Source: Symbiodinium natans
Lineage: Eukaryota > Sar > Dinophyceae > Suessiales > Symbiodiniaceae
Assembly (NCBI GenBank): GCA_905221605.1
Contig: CAJNDS010000779.1
Coordinates: 1,314,001-1,378,000, forward strand
DNA length: 64,000 bases
Direction of reading: 5' to 3'
The notes below the pieces were generated by a model. That model saw only the letters and a list, made by a program, of their open reading frames with translations. It made no database searches and was not told where the DNA came from. Shown one piece after another: positions 1 to 11,300 of the stretch. The position numbers and the translations under genes are program-made. Each line of letters starts with the position of its first letter. Position 1 is the first letter of the stretch.

Positions 1-119
1 AGGGGCTTAGGGGTTTAGGGGTTTGGGGGTTTGGGGGTTTGGGGGTTTAGGGGTTTAGGGGTTTAGGGGTCTCGGGTTTAGGGTTTAGGGTTTAGGGTGG
101 TTTAGGGTTTAGGGTTTAG
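1..119 (+). repeat. Telomere-type TTTAGGG array (interstitial)
   Basis: Runs of GGGGTTT variants followed by exact TTTAGGG units. The heptamer is the plant/alveolate telomere type. Arrays of the same kind occur all along the window, so this does not mark a chromosome end. Confidence 0.9.
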
Positions 120-353
120 GACCCCAAGGCCCGGTCCAAGCTTGCCCCCGCTGGTTCTAACAATGGCCGGCTGTGAAGTTCGGCCACTTTAACAGCCCGA
201 AGAAGCAAAAAGGGGCCCTACGGTATACCCTTTAAGGGAGTACATAGGGTACCTCATTCCTTCATTCCCTACTGAGAACCAGTCAGTTGCAGTCTAGCCA
301 GGCTCGGTCTGGTTAGCTTCCCTGGGCCACAACAGGATACAGTAGCTTTCTAA

Positions 354-438
354 GTAGGCCCTGGGATATTTTGTATGTTCCCCTATTGGGTTTTAAGAGG
401 ATCATATATCGGAATGTTTTTAATGGCCATCCTAGCTT
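354..438 (+). repeat. Short interspersed element, family E
   Basis: Starts near AGGCCCTGGGATATTTTGTA and continues with TTCCCCTATTGGGTTTTAAG and a GGATCATAT segment. Diverged copies lie near 18509, 35095 and 52178. The function is unknown; dispersal in several introns suggests a small non-autonomous mobile element. Confidence 0.6.
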
Positions 439-543
439 TGAAGGCCTTTGGGGGTTCAGGGAATTTTCGGGAAGTCAGATGCGTTTTGTGCTGGTTTGGG
501 GGCCCCAAGCTAAGCTCGAAACCCACAAGCCAGCAGCGGAAAG

Positions 544-603
544 GGCTGCTTCTGGCGAGGCAACCTCCCGGCGTTGCTGCAGATGCGGGCCCTGTGGCAC
601 ATG
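544..603 (+). CDS. Weak exon candidate, mitochondrial-carrier-like
   Basis: After an AG|G acceptor the frame reads GCFWRGNLPALLQ and stays open to about 630. The stretch FWRGNLPALL resembles the LWRGN segment that follows a matrix helix in SLC25 mitochondrial carriers. Only about ten residues support this and no partner exon was found, so the family name is tentative. The 3' end was not resolved. Confidence 0.28.
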
Positions 604-904
604 GGTGGCGTCTGGGCTGCAGCCTCCCTAGTTTGAGGCTCATGGATACCTTCAAGTGGCGCCCGAAGTACCGTAAGGTCATAACCCTAAACCCTAAACC
701 CTATAGCACCCTAAACCCTGAACCTACGGTTCCAATTGCCATTCTTATCACCCTGCCGTCCGATCATTCGCTGGGGCCATGCTGGATCATACATCCAATG
801 AGTTGGCTGTAGGGTTTAGGGTTTAGGGTTTAGGGTTATAGGCAGGTAGGCAAGGAGAAGTAGGCCGACGTGGGCTTTAGCTCTTCCGCAGATTGCAAAC
901 TGAG

Positions 905-941
905 GACGAGGACGAGGAGACGGAGGTGTGGCTTACCACGT
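905..941 (+). CDS. Weak exon candidate, acidic peptide
   Basis: An AG|G acceptor is followed by DEDEETEVWLTT and then a stop or GA donor. Composition is protein-like but the piece is too short to classify. Confidence 0.25.
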
Positions 942-1350
942 GACGTTTCACTGCATTCTTGACTACAAGCGGTCATACATCTTCCTCACATGTGGGCAGG
1001 TTGACACACATCGTCACAAAATGCCCCTAGGAGTTTGGCTTTGAACATACACTATGCACATTGGTTCAAGGTCCCCTTACACAGTAGCCAACCCCAAAAA
1101 GAAGGGTAGGGCGGCAACCTCTGTTGGTGGACACTGGGTTGCACGACGTCCAAATCTCCTACGGGCGCTATCTGCCCGGAGTTGCGCCTCAGCGTTCGAA
1201 ACGTCGTTCTTTCCATGATAGGGTTTGGGGCCTATAGGGTTTAGGATTTAGGGTCAAAAGGCATGCTATATAGTTGGTAACCCTAAACCCTAAAACCCCC
1301 CCCCCCCCCCCAAACATGCAATCCGATAGCATTGTCCTACCATGAGTGCT

Positions 1351-1467
1351 CTCTGGGCGATATCCCCTGTGGCCTTTGCACTGCCTGGGGGTGACAGTTC
1401 TTTTTGTTTTGCATTTCCGACCTTGTACCCCGCATTGCCGTGGCTACTCGGGTGGCAAAAAAACCCT
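1351..1467 (+). repeat. Duplicated module bounded by CCCTAAA, copy 1
   Basis: About 115 bp beginning GGGCGATATCCCCTG and ending CTACTCGGGTGGCAA, then CCCTAAA units. A second copy (4908-5019) has the same end joined to CCCTAAA. Both copies have telomere-type repeats at both sides. No coding potential was seen. Confidence 0.75.
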
Positions 1468-2740
1468 AAACCCTAAAGACCAACTCTCACTGAAGCTGAC
1501 GTTAGTGAACGTTTGAGGCCCTCCTGTGGGGAGAGTCCGTCAGGTTCCCCCCCCGGAGCTCAGCGGGCACAGGGTTCACGTACTGTTGGAAAACCCGACT
1601 TGGGATGTAACATGATGTAACCATATGAAAAGGCTAAGCTTTGTAAAAGTTACCCCGGAAACTGTACAAGTATAGAGTGGGGCATGTTCACTTTCGCACC
1701 GGGCGGGAACCGCGAAGTATCTTCCGTCATTGCAGATGCCGTGGGCAAGCATTTCCCGTCTTCTTGATATGGCAGGGCCTTGAGTTCTCATGACGCCAAA
1801 GAAGCAATGGTCATTATGGCAGCCCCGTTATTGTCTATGTATGGCAGCAGGGCAGCGACATTGCGGAGAACGAGCCGGCAGTTTGTTTGAACTGAGAACC
1901 GAGTTCCATGCGACCCAAAACCCGGGAGCCTCATTCGCTCCCAACAGAGCTTGGTGGACGCCAGACGGGTATGCACGAAGTGCTTGTATCCCGTGGTGTC
2001 GGCGCTATTCTGGACCTTCTGCTTGCTGAGCTTAGGGCCAAAAAGAGTCAGGGCTTAGGGTTTGTTCTTACACCTATCATTATCACCATTATAGATTACT
2101 ATTACTATTGTTATTCTTATTGTTACTACGATTATCATTATTATGATGTTTATGCTTAGGATCTTTTGGTTATTAGTACTTTTTGACTATCATTATTATG
2201 TGAACTGGCTCTCGTGGGCCGGCACAGACAGCTATCAAGTCTATCAAGCTCGAAGGGAAGAGCGCAGGCTGGGCAGATCGGCGTTGACGCCTTGATTACA
2301 GTCATTTGCAGCGTTTGGGTTTCACTGCGGCCTCCTGCACGGAATCCCTTCTGTCCCGAAACCCTAAACCCTAAACCCTGAACCCTAAACCCTAAACCCG
2401 AAACACTAAAGACGCTACAGCTGAGAGACTCTTTTCGGCTGCTGCTCCGTTGCTGCACTCCATCCGCATGCCACCGCATTGTTCATACTGTTTGCTTTGA
2501 GACATCACAGCTGGGTCCAACCAAGCTCTTGTTCAATACTCACCTAACAGCAGCTGCGTCTTTAGTTCTTAGCTCTTTCCACGTCCAATAATAATGAACC
2601 CTAAACCCTAAACCCTAAACCTTAAACCCAAAACCCACTTCAGGGATTTCCTGCGCGCCCGTCCTTGTGCTGGTAATGCACACGTTCCGGAATAGGCCGC
2701 GATGGCAGACAAGAGGTCCGACATGGCTCAGCTGGCCCCC

Positions 2741-2850
2741 TTTTCTGGGCTTTGGAGTACTATACTTTTAATACTTTTTTTGGTTTTGGGTTCCCATGAT
2801 AGCTACTTATGCCTAAAAAGTATATACTTTTTTTCTCCAGAGGTAGGTTT
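2741..2850 (+). repeat. Interspersed element, family F, copy 1
   Basis: Begins CTGGGCTTTGGAGTACTATA and contains AGTATATACTTTTTTTCT. A near-identical copy lies at 14868-14980, interrupted only by small indels. Confidence 0.8.
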
Positions 2851-2865
2851 TTGTGAGGAGAGTAC

Positions 2866-2965
2866 TATAGGGGTCGGAATATTACAGATAGTATTCCCTT
2901 ATGGTTGGTTTGTGACTATATTATACTAACACCCCAAGACCCTATTCTAATTATTATGGCCCCCT
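2866..2965 (+). repeat. Interspersed element, family J
   Basis: Contains GGGTCGGAATATTACAGATA and a TATTCCCTTATGGTTGG segment and ends near GGCCCCCTAAAG. Diverged relatives are near 9865-9955 and 34895-34990. Confidence 0.55.
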
Positions 2966-3793
2966 AAAGTAGCTTTGAAAAGTGCGACTATTCGAAACTG
3001 CATGAATCTGCTGTATCCAGGGGGTGTAACTTGTACTTTCAGGTGTATATTGAGAGATTCCCGTAGCAGAAGCAGACGAAAGTGTCAGCCTTCGACACTT
3101 TGCAAAATTATGCAAGACTAGAGTGTTGCTGACCACCGGCGAATAGACGTAAAGAGTCGGATTCCGCTGCCTGTGGGGCCTATGAGAGCCTATGCGGTAC
3201 CAGGGTGCCCTGCAAGAGCAGACGTTTGTGGACAGGCTTGGTCTGCTCACTCTCGACTATCGGTTCGCTGCCCTAAACCCTAAACCCTAAACCCTAAACG
3301 CTACTCATGACCTTGGCTTTCCACAAAGTAAAGCAAGAGTCGTAAAATTTCAAGAGCTCGTGATCCTTGAAGACTCCCACCCCTCGTGTTTGAACCCAGT
3401 CTTTTTCAACGCTCTGGCGTTCGCGAAGCCTGCCAGATTGTTGTTTAAATCCACCGCGGTGCGAAGTAAGGTTGAAGTTCAAAAGCAAGAGCGTGCCTTT
3501 GCTGGTTGGCTCCATTTCCTTTGGGTGTTCTTGCTTGCCTCAGGCCACGGGGAAGCCCCCCAAAACAGCCCGAGTAGGTGAGGAGGGTAGCTCATGGATA
3601 GCTCTTGAGTTCTGATTGGTTTGGGGTTTGGGGTTTCGGGTTTTGGGGATTTAGGGTGATCCCCATGGCTGAGCTTCGAAGTTCACTTAGCTTCTGCTTG
3701 CACCATGTCTCAATGCAATATGCAAGGCACCTCCCAAATTCTTCGCTGAAATCCCAACTGTAATCCAAGACCAAAGCACCTCGTTCCCTTTTA

Positions 3794-3874
3794 GACTAGC
3801 AGTCCTTAGTAGGGATTATGGTAGCCCAAATATTATCCCTACTAAGCACTGTTAGTATAAGGGGGAGCATCCCA
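3794..3874. repeat. Inverted-repeat element, family B
   Basis: Near-palindromic: CAGTCCTTAGTAGGGATTAT on the left and ATTATCCCTACTAAGCACTG on the right, then TTAGTATAAGGGGGAGCATC. MITE-like; other copies are listed separately. Confidence 0.75.
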
Positions 3875-4687
3875 ACTCCCGCCAATGCCTGTCCCCCATT
3901 TATCAATGTCAATCAAACATCCTCATAAATCAAGCCTTCCAAGCCTACAATACACGAAGCACATCCCAATATTCCATACCAACTCACGAGGCGTCAGCCT
4001 CACATCCCCAAATCTAGCCATTCCCGAAGCCCGTACAATGTCCAAAGGAAGATTACTTCTATGGGCAACTCCCATTCGGGAATGTTGATGCTTTCCTTGA
4101 CGCTTGCCCAATTTCTTGCATGACAGGTGACGCAGTTTGAGTATACAAAGTCGTCCTCACGGCTGCCTCAAACAGCATAAGCTTACCTTCGCTCCGTTGC
4201 TGTGTTCTGTAATGCTATTTGTTCTTTGGGAGGTGCTTTGGTTGTGAATCGTATTCGGGATTTCGGCGTGGGATTTGGGAGGTGCTTTGTCTTTTGGTGT
4301 TTGAAAGGTTCGAGTTAGTAGGCGGGTTGAGACATGGTGAACAAGTGGGGGGGAGGGGAATATGACGTGAGGTCTTGGGTCTTGGGTCAGCCTTTGCTTT
4401 CTCTTAGCCCTGCTTGATGGTGGGTAAGGACCCTTCCTGGCCCCAACCTGCCTAGGGTCAGCTGCTTGGGTCGTTTGCCTAGGGAGGGGGCGACGGGTAA
4501 GGAATCAGAAGTCCTCAGTGCCTCCTTGCATGAGAAATGCGTTCTGCCGACGTTTTGCTCCGGCGTCCCTCAGAGCTTAGCTATCTGAAGGCGTGTGCTC
4601 CGAACAGGAGGCTCACGGCAATGGCGCCAGAGTGGACACAAAGCGATGCGGAGGCAGGGGCCCCCGAGCGCGCATGACGCACCCTGA

Positions 4688-4898
4688 GCCCTAAACCCTA
4701 AACCCCTAAACCCTAGGCCCTAAACCCTAAACCCTAAACCCTAAACCCTAAACTCTAAACCCGAAAACCCTAAACCCTAAACCCTAAACCCTAAACCCTA
4801 AACCCTAAACCTTAAACCCTAAACCCTAAACCCTAAACCCTAAACCCTAAACCCTAAACCCTAAACCCTAAACCCTAAACCCTAAACCCTAAACCCTA
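4688..4898 (-). repeat. Long CCCTAAA array
   Basis: About 30 near-exact CCCTAAA units with a few variants. It is one of the longest arrays and directly precedes the duplicated module at 4908. Confidence 0.95.
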
Positions 4899-4907
4899 CC
4901 CTGATTG

Positions 4908-5019
4908 CCCTTTGGGCGATATCCCCTGCAGGTTTGAACTGCCCCGGGGTGCCAGTTTCTCCATTTTTCCATTTCCGACCTTTTACCCCGCATTGCCGTG
5001 GCTAGTCGGGTGGCAACAA
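4908..5019 (+). repeat. Duplicated module bounded by CCCTAAA, copy 2
   Basis: Matches 1351-1467 through GGGCGATATCCCCTG ... CCCCGCATTGCCGTGGCTA and GTCGGGTGGCAA, and is again followed directly by CCCTAAA units. Confidence 0.75.
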
Positions 5020-5087
5020 ACCCTAAACCGTAAACCCTAAACCCTAAACCCTAAACCCTATCAGATTCTGGCCAGGTTCCAAGGGCC

Positions 5088-5290
5088 CCTACAGTGCAGA
5101 TGAATGCCCGATGAAGGCCCCCCGACCCACATTCAACCCCATGACCAGGCGTAGGCCCTTATTCCCTTTTTTGAGGGTGTGGGTGCCCACCCTAAACCCT
5201 AAACCCTAAACCCTAAACCCTAAACCCTAAACCCTAAACCCTAAACCCTAAACCCCCCTTTTATTCCCAAGTTCCTCCTGGGTCTAGAAC
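5088..5290. repeat. Family H element with CCCTAAA array in its centre
   Basis: The left part ends GCCCTTATTCCCTTTTTTGA and the right part reads TTTTATTCCCAAGTTCCTCC then TGGGTCTAG. These halves are contiguous in other copies (23795, 33475, 56235). Here about nine CCCTAAA units (5191-5254) lie between them. Confidence 0.65.
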
Positions 5291-5501
5291 CCTGCCCCGA
5301 GAGGTCACGGTCAAGTTTGACCTTGACCCCACACTCGGTCGCGCGCTTGGCCTTGCGTGTGGGAGATGTGGTCCAAAAGGTTTAGGGTTTTGGGTTTTGG
5401 GCATATCAACACAGCGACTTTTTTTGTTTAATGTTTGCATGCTAAGAGAATCATGTTAAAGCAGCTACAAGCAACAGTGCAACCATGTGACACCATTAAG
5501 A

Positions 5502-5626
5502 AAGGTGAGAGTTTGGGATGTTCCCCCTTATGCTAACAGTCCTTCATAGGGATTAGAGTACCCCCTCTATCACAATCCCTGTTAAGGACTGTTAGTCTAA
5601 GTGGGAACATTCCAAACTCTCACCTC
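5502..5626. repeat. Inverted-repeat element, family B, with long arms
   Basis: The left arm reads AGGTGAGAGTTTGGGATGTT and the right arm ends AACATTCCAAACTCTCACCT, an inverted match of about 20 bp. The core carries the CAGTCC..GGGATTA palindrome typical of the family. Confidence 0.85.
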
Positions 5627-5640
5627 TATGAACCCCCATA

Positions 5641-5728
5641 TACCAACAGTCCTTAATCGGGATTAGAGTACGCCCTCCGTCACAATCCCTGTAAAGGACT
5701 GTTAGTACAAGGGGGGGGACATTCCAAG
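5641..5728. repeat. Inverted-repeat element, family B
   Basis: ACCAACAGTCCTTAATCGGG on the left is mirrored by CCCTGTAAAGGACTGTTAGT on the right. It lies 15 bp from the previous copy, so the two may be a tandem insertion. Confidence 0.8.
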
Positions 5729-6602
5729 AGATAATGTCCATGATGGTCGTTTGGCGTCTGTAATAGAATCCTGCAAGCCCCAACAGAATACTCAATGGTC
5801 TGCGTAGGGTTTAGAAGTTTCGATCATTGATATCGTGCGGAGACTCGCGAGGGTTACAACGAAGGTGGGTAAAACAAAGTGTAGGGTTGAGTTGCCGGGG
5901 TTTGGGAGACCGTGATTTGAGCGTTCGTGCCAGGCCTGTGGTGTTCATTTCGTTCACCAAAAAGAGGGTTTAGGGTTTAGGGTTTAGGGTTTCGGGCGCT
6001 ATATAGGGGATGGAGAGTGCGCCCGTGTGCTCTTGTGTCGCTCGTTCACTTCGCGCGCTCGCGTACTGAATCTGTTTCCAAAGGCTGGGCTCATATCACA
6101 TCCTCGTAACAAAATGAGTCAACAGCCAGGATATGAGAGTTATTCTTATTAGTATTCTAGGGTCCTTAAGGGAGAGGGGTTCAAGGGGGTGTGTACCCCA
6201 AGGTTCCCGAAGACTCCCCACTATTCTCTTGTTTAAGGGCACCCCATGAACCCCCCCTCCCTTAAGAACCCTATAAACTAGATCAGTGTTAGGGACCCTT
6301 TTTACTTTTTGGGTTATGGGCTTTCTTATATATGAACAAAAAGGGTCCTTTGTTCTACCTAGGGGAACAGGGATTTAGTAAAGTTAGACTCTCATGGTGT
6401 GACATGGAGAGAGCCGTTCACCTTTCCCTCGCTCCTGATATGCGTCTCAGTCTGCAGGCTAGACGGCTGAAGGCTCCACTTGGAGGTTCACGGTACTATT
6501 TAGGTAGGGTCTGAAGTAGGGCCATCATCGTCGTAAATGGTTATAACTTATAACTTATAACCCTAGACCCCAAGCCCTAAGTTCCCATGAATCTCCAAGT
6601 AG

Positions 6603-6681
6603 GGTGGGAGTTGCATCCGCTGGTCCGAGGCAAGGAGCAGCTCAAGGTGAAGATCGAGTCGACGCAGTTGACGGCCCGCCT
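6603..6681 (+). CDS. Exon candidate, product unknown
   Basis: After AG|G the frame reads WELHPLVRGKEQLKVKIEST then QLTARL, followed by a GA or GT donor (CT|GAGTGTAT). Regular charge pattern and high GC compared with the flanks support coding. It could belong to a gene upstream of the kinase or to the kinase N-terminus. No family recognised. Confidence 0.45.
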
Positions 6682-7325
6682 GAGTGTATCCTAAACCTCT
6701 AAACCCAAAACTGAAAACTCTAAACCCGAAACCCATTTTTCCCTGAACCTTAAATCCGAAACCCTATGAGAGAGCTCATCATTCCTAAGAGTTGTGAGCC
6801 TTCGGGGCCTTGGTGGTAGGGACTCACAGACTGGAAAGGCCTCTGAATGGGTTTAGGGTTCAGGGTTTAGGGTTTAGTAAAGGGTTTAGGGTTCAGGGTT
6901 AGCGATCTCTAAATCCTGGAACTTCGGCCCTGAACATCCCCCAGATCGCTCGTAAACCCTCATCATCACCAGGCCCTGACGACAACAGCCTGCACATCCC
7001 CCCGGTTCTGCGCAGGGAATGGGGGAAATTCGGGCCTTATATGCCCTTTAAGGGTATAGGGTACCTCATTCCCTCGTTCCCAACTAAGAACCAGCCCGAC
7101 AAGCCTCGAAGCCGTAACCTGGTATGAAGGTCGCCAGAGGTCGAGGGCGATTCCAGAGGTTGAGGGCGGTTCGCAAAGGACTGCGCAGTACCCCACGCGG
7201 ACCTTTGGCTCAGGCTTAGTTTGGGGTTTAGGGCTTAGGGTTTAGGAACAGGAAGGACCCCTGGTAGCCTCAGGCAAGTTGGCCTTCCCAACCCTCTCGA
7301 GGACCCTCAACATCCAATCCCCGAG

Positions 7326-7387
7326 GCCATGTTGGCTCGAGCAGCGAGGAGAGTTGCGCATGTGGCTTGTGGAGGGCATGTGTTTCA
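7326..7387 (+). CDS. Exon candidate, possibly RCC1-repeat-like
   Basis: An AG|G acceptor opens AMLARAARRVAHVACGGHVF, then a GA donor. VAHVACGGH is reminiscent of the VACGxxH core of RCC1 repeats. With a single repeat fragment the assignment is only a lead. Confidence 0.38.
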
Positions 7388-7899
7388 GACCCGAAGCCCC
7401 TTAAGGCCCTAGAAACTAACCCTGCAACCCCTCAAGAGTCAAATCCCTGAAGCCCACAGGCTAGATTCGGCTAGCCCATGACCTCCCCCCACCCCCCTTA
7501 ACGTTGAACATAATAATTGTCAATTGCAGGTGGGGTTGCCACTAAGCAAAAGGGTGCAGGCTTTAGGGTTTAGGGAACACACAAGCTCCGTGCAAAAAGG
7601 GTCTAGGGCCAGTGGGGGTGTAGTTTTCGGGTCTTCTAGGACCGACATCAGACGAAGTGAGCAAGACGTGCTGTCCCGCCAAGCAAGCCCTGAAGCAGCC
7701 TTCGACCCAACAAAGACCCTAAACCCTAAACCCTAAACCGGTTTTTAGGGACATGTGCCTTCGAATTTGTCAGCCTTAGCATCTCCGACGCGCCCTGCCA
7801 TGCCTTTGACAGATTACAAGGCGGGCACGTGCTGAAAATTCAGGTCGAGGGTACAGGGAGACTACTTTTACTTCTTTGTAAAAAATAACTTAATAAACA

Positions 7900-7951
7900 C
7901 ATGTATATATATATATATATATCTGCATATATATATATATATATATCTCTG
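7900..7951. repeat. AT dinucleotide microsatellite
   Basis: Two blocks of (TA)n separated by CTGCA. Open frames across it (repeating Y and I) are artefacts. Confidence 0.9.
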
Positions 7952-8292
7952 TGTGTAATGTGTTGTGTGCGATGCATTCTGGGCTCTGCTCGTCACTTCG
8001 CCTACAACCTGAAGCCATACACCTTGGGAGTCGGCCGCGCGTTGTGCGATGGAATGCCGTGCCCTTGTATTCATCCGCCCTAAACCCTAAACCCTAAACC
8101 CTATGGTGTATTCATCCGCTGGCTTGAAGCCCGAACTCTGCCTCCATACTATACCTGTGGCTAGCGGAAAGAGAAGAGCAGATGAGTCGTATCTGTAGGA
8201 AAGAAAATGCTATTCCCTGCTAAGCAACAGTACGCCCCTAAACCCAAACCCCTAAACCCTAAACCCTAAACCCTAAACCCTCTGGCGCAGAG

Positions 8293-8382
8293 GTGCAGCG
8301 GCGCATCGCCGAGGGGCGCTTTGGTACTGTCTTTGCCGCCACGAACACGGTGACGGGAGAGGCTGTTGCTGTGAAGACACCC
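8293..8382 (+). CDS. Kinase exon: glycine loop and VAVK lysine
   Basis: AG|G acceptor, then an open frame with IAEGRFGTVFAATNTVTGE and AVAVKTP. GRFGTV is the glycine-rich loop and VAVK holds the ATP-anchoring lysine. It ends at a GT donor (CCC|GTTGAC) or six bases later at a GA donor inside GATTTAGGG. CCCTAAA units lie just upstream and TTTAGGG units just downstream. Confidence 0.85.
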
Positions 8383-11300
8383 GTTGACGATTTAGGGTTT
8401 AGGGTTTAGGGTTTAGGGTTTAGGGTTTAGGGTTTAGGGTTTAGGGCCGCAAGCCCTATACATCCTAAGCCTTCATAAGCCCTATAAAACTCCATAGACC
8501 CTTTAAATCTCACAAGCCCAGAGGCCCTAGAAACCCTGCAGAAAGGTTCTGTATGGTTGGTGGGCTCAACGGATTCAGGGTCCTGGCTTAGAAGCCGCCA
8601 AGGGAGCCAGGCCATGCTTCTCGATTCTTCCTAGGGGTTTAGGGTTTAGGGTTTAGGGTTTGTACCAGCCGAAGGATGAGTGTGGGAGATTTCTGAGAGG
8701 AAGGTGAGCACACAGTCGCAAGAACTTCTCTTGCCGCCGGGTGAATGCTGACTTCGAGGGGGATGACGGGCTTTCGATAGAGCTGAAGGAGCCACCAACC
8801 CCCAAAGCACAGCGCCCTCTTCTCTCTCCCCTCAATTTTTCAGCGATCACCTGATGTCTTAAACCTCAGGCCCTGAAAAAACCAGTCCCCAGCTCCATCC
8901 TCTTGCCAACTTTGGGCCCAGATTTTCTCAGAGTCTCTAAGGGAAGGGTTTAGGGTTTAGGGTTTACGGTTTGGGGTTTGGGGTTTAGGATTTAGGGGCA
9001 TGCATGGGGGTTGATCTGCGAACTTGGGTAAGGCAGTGTTCGTGCTTGATAGGTTTCATTGTTCATCAACTCGATAGGGTTTAGGGTTTAGGGTTTAGGG
9101 TTTAGGGTTTAGGGTTTAGGGTTTAGGGTTTAGGGTTTAGGGTTTAGGGTTTAGGGTCCGACCTCCTCTGCAATCATGGGCTCTTCAAGTTTTCGCTCCT
9201 TCTTGTTGGAGCCCGAGGAAGATCCGAGCACGGAAAAACCTGCCCGGACTGGACTTCGATCCGTGGTACAAGAGCGCGGAGCGCGAGCGGGATGTACTGG
9301 TGGCTGTGCGTTCCTGTCCCGCACCTTTTAAAATGTTCATACATGAATCTGGTATTGTTAAAGGCATAATATTTTGTCAACTGTTAAGAACATGGTCCCA
9401 GAGCCTTTTGAGTGCTTCGCACGTCACGAAGTAGCCTGCGACTCTCGGCCATTCTTCGTGAGCCATACTCGCATCCAGGGGTGTGGGGCATGACGACTGC
9501 GAAGAGAGTCACATACTAGGAATATGCCGCAGACTTGGCGGAGGAGCAGCAGGAAGTTCAATGCATAGATCCACGGCAAGTGCCCTCGCAGCGCCCTGAA
9601 ACTTACCTCCTAAACCCTAAACCCTAAACTGAGGCCACGAGAACATCATCGAGCTCTTGGAGCATTCCGTAGAGCCAGGGGGGGTCATGGCCATACTGAT
9701 CCTTGCCGACTCAAGAGCAAATGTTGTGTGGGCTGTAGGGTTTAGGGGTTTAGGGGTTTAGGGGTTTAGGGGTTTAGGGGTTTAGGGGTTTAGGGTTTAG
9801 GGTTAGGGTTTAGGGTTTAGGACTCATGGCCTGAAGCTCCATGATGAGAGGCTCTTCCGGGGGTTGGAAGAATTGCTAATAGTCTGCCCTTATGGTCCCT
9901 ATAGAATCGTACGATGCTAGCCCCCAAGCCCCTGTTCTAATTTAACAGGCCCTTGTATTACGTTGGTAAGGAGCTCTAAGCACCTGTTGCGGTTAAGAAG
10001 TTGTACGTTCAGAGTACAGGGTGCTCTTGAAACTTCGCCCCTAAGCCCTACACCCCAAAACCTTAAACCAGAGCCTCAAGCGAAGCCCTGAGATTTCTGG
10101 GATCAGGGGGTTTACGAAAATAGGGGACCCGTAATATAGACCCCAAATAGTAGGATTCCCTTATCATAAGGACCCCAATAAGGTACCCCTAAACCCTAAA
10201 CCCTAAGCCCTAAGCCCTAGACCCTGGACCCTAGATCCTAGACCCTAGACCCTAAACCCTAAACCTAAACCCCTAATTTCAAAAACCCCCGGGATGGTGT
10301 AAGGATCTATCCCTTCTTGGCCTGGGACCTGGCTACAGTGTCGGGAGCTGAGGTGGCCTTAACTGTGTCCTTGTTGGTTACAAGTTTTCATTCTTGTCAT
10401 ATTAACTTCCCGAGATGAAATAAGCAATAAACATGATTGTTTCAAATATAACCCAATCATGGAAGCAGCTAAGGGGCTTCTTTGTGTTAGGGCTGAGGGC
10501 AGTAAAACGCCTAGCTCCAACTGATGCTCATGGACCGGGTTGGGTTTGAAGAGTTGGGTGGGTTCATGGCGGAGTTTGGAGTGTACGTATATGCCGCATG
10601 CTGTTCCTGCACGGAGGGTAAGTGTCATGCCTTACGAAGGTCAGGCATTGGATGGGGTGTAGTGGAGTAGTATGAGACACAAACCCCAAACCCTAGACCA
10701 CATGAAGGCCCAGGGCGTTTTTCACCCGGATGGCATCTCCCCCAAAATCTTCGAAGCGTTTTAGGGTCGAGGTCGGATTGTGCGGACTGCAAGCCTATAA
10801 GGCCTCCATTCCACCCCCCAAAGCTGCGCCAAGCCAGCCCCAACCCCGAGAATCCTCAAGCTCTGAAGCTTTTGAGCCCGAACGCCGGCTCGCTTGATGG
10901 CTTCTTCTAGATATACGCCACGCCAACACGCGGGCCTCGATCATGTTAGGCAAAATCAGTTGAGGGCAGTGGCCTCTGAGAGACCTCAGAATCGGGGTAA
11001 CATAAGGGTTGTATACCTTAAACCCTAAACCCTAAAAAAAAACCCTAAAGGGTTTAGTGCAACACGGGCAGCGACCATGAGCTCCCTCCAGCCTCCACAG
11101 CCGAGGTTGGAGCGCCACAAGCCTCTGGCAGAGGGACAGACGAAGACCCTGCGGCTGGGTTCGAGCTAAAAGTCCTCCACGAAATATTGAACCAAAATTA
11201 ATTGTGCCCTCGGGGGAGGAGTGGGGGGGGGGGGGGTGGGTGGTAGTACTATGGGGTTATGGACCCTCCTGCCACAAAGTCTTACTTGTGGAGAACTCCG

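Larger units (their letters stand above)
941..6602. other. Repeat-rich stretch with no supported gene
   Basis: Contains telomere-type arrays, a TTA/TTAT-rich simple-sequence patch (2085-2160), inverted-repeat elements (2741-2965, 3794-3874, 5502-5728), a duplicated module and open frames with poor composition. A frame near 2215-2310 (SYQVYQARREERRLG) is protein-like but lacks clear splice sites. It is probably intergenic or intronic. Confidence 0.5.

Noticed and set aside
1-119. True chromosome end
   Set aside because: The array is short and mixed, unique sequence follows, and identical arrays occur dozens of times across the window.
4688-5255. CRISPR-like array
   Set aside because: Direct tandem heptamers without unique spacers of constant length; this is telomere-type repeat.
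11060-11195. Frame with GFELKVLHEILN resembling a kinase alpha-C helix
   Set aside because: It lies downstream of the HENII exon, the wrong order for alpha-C.
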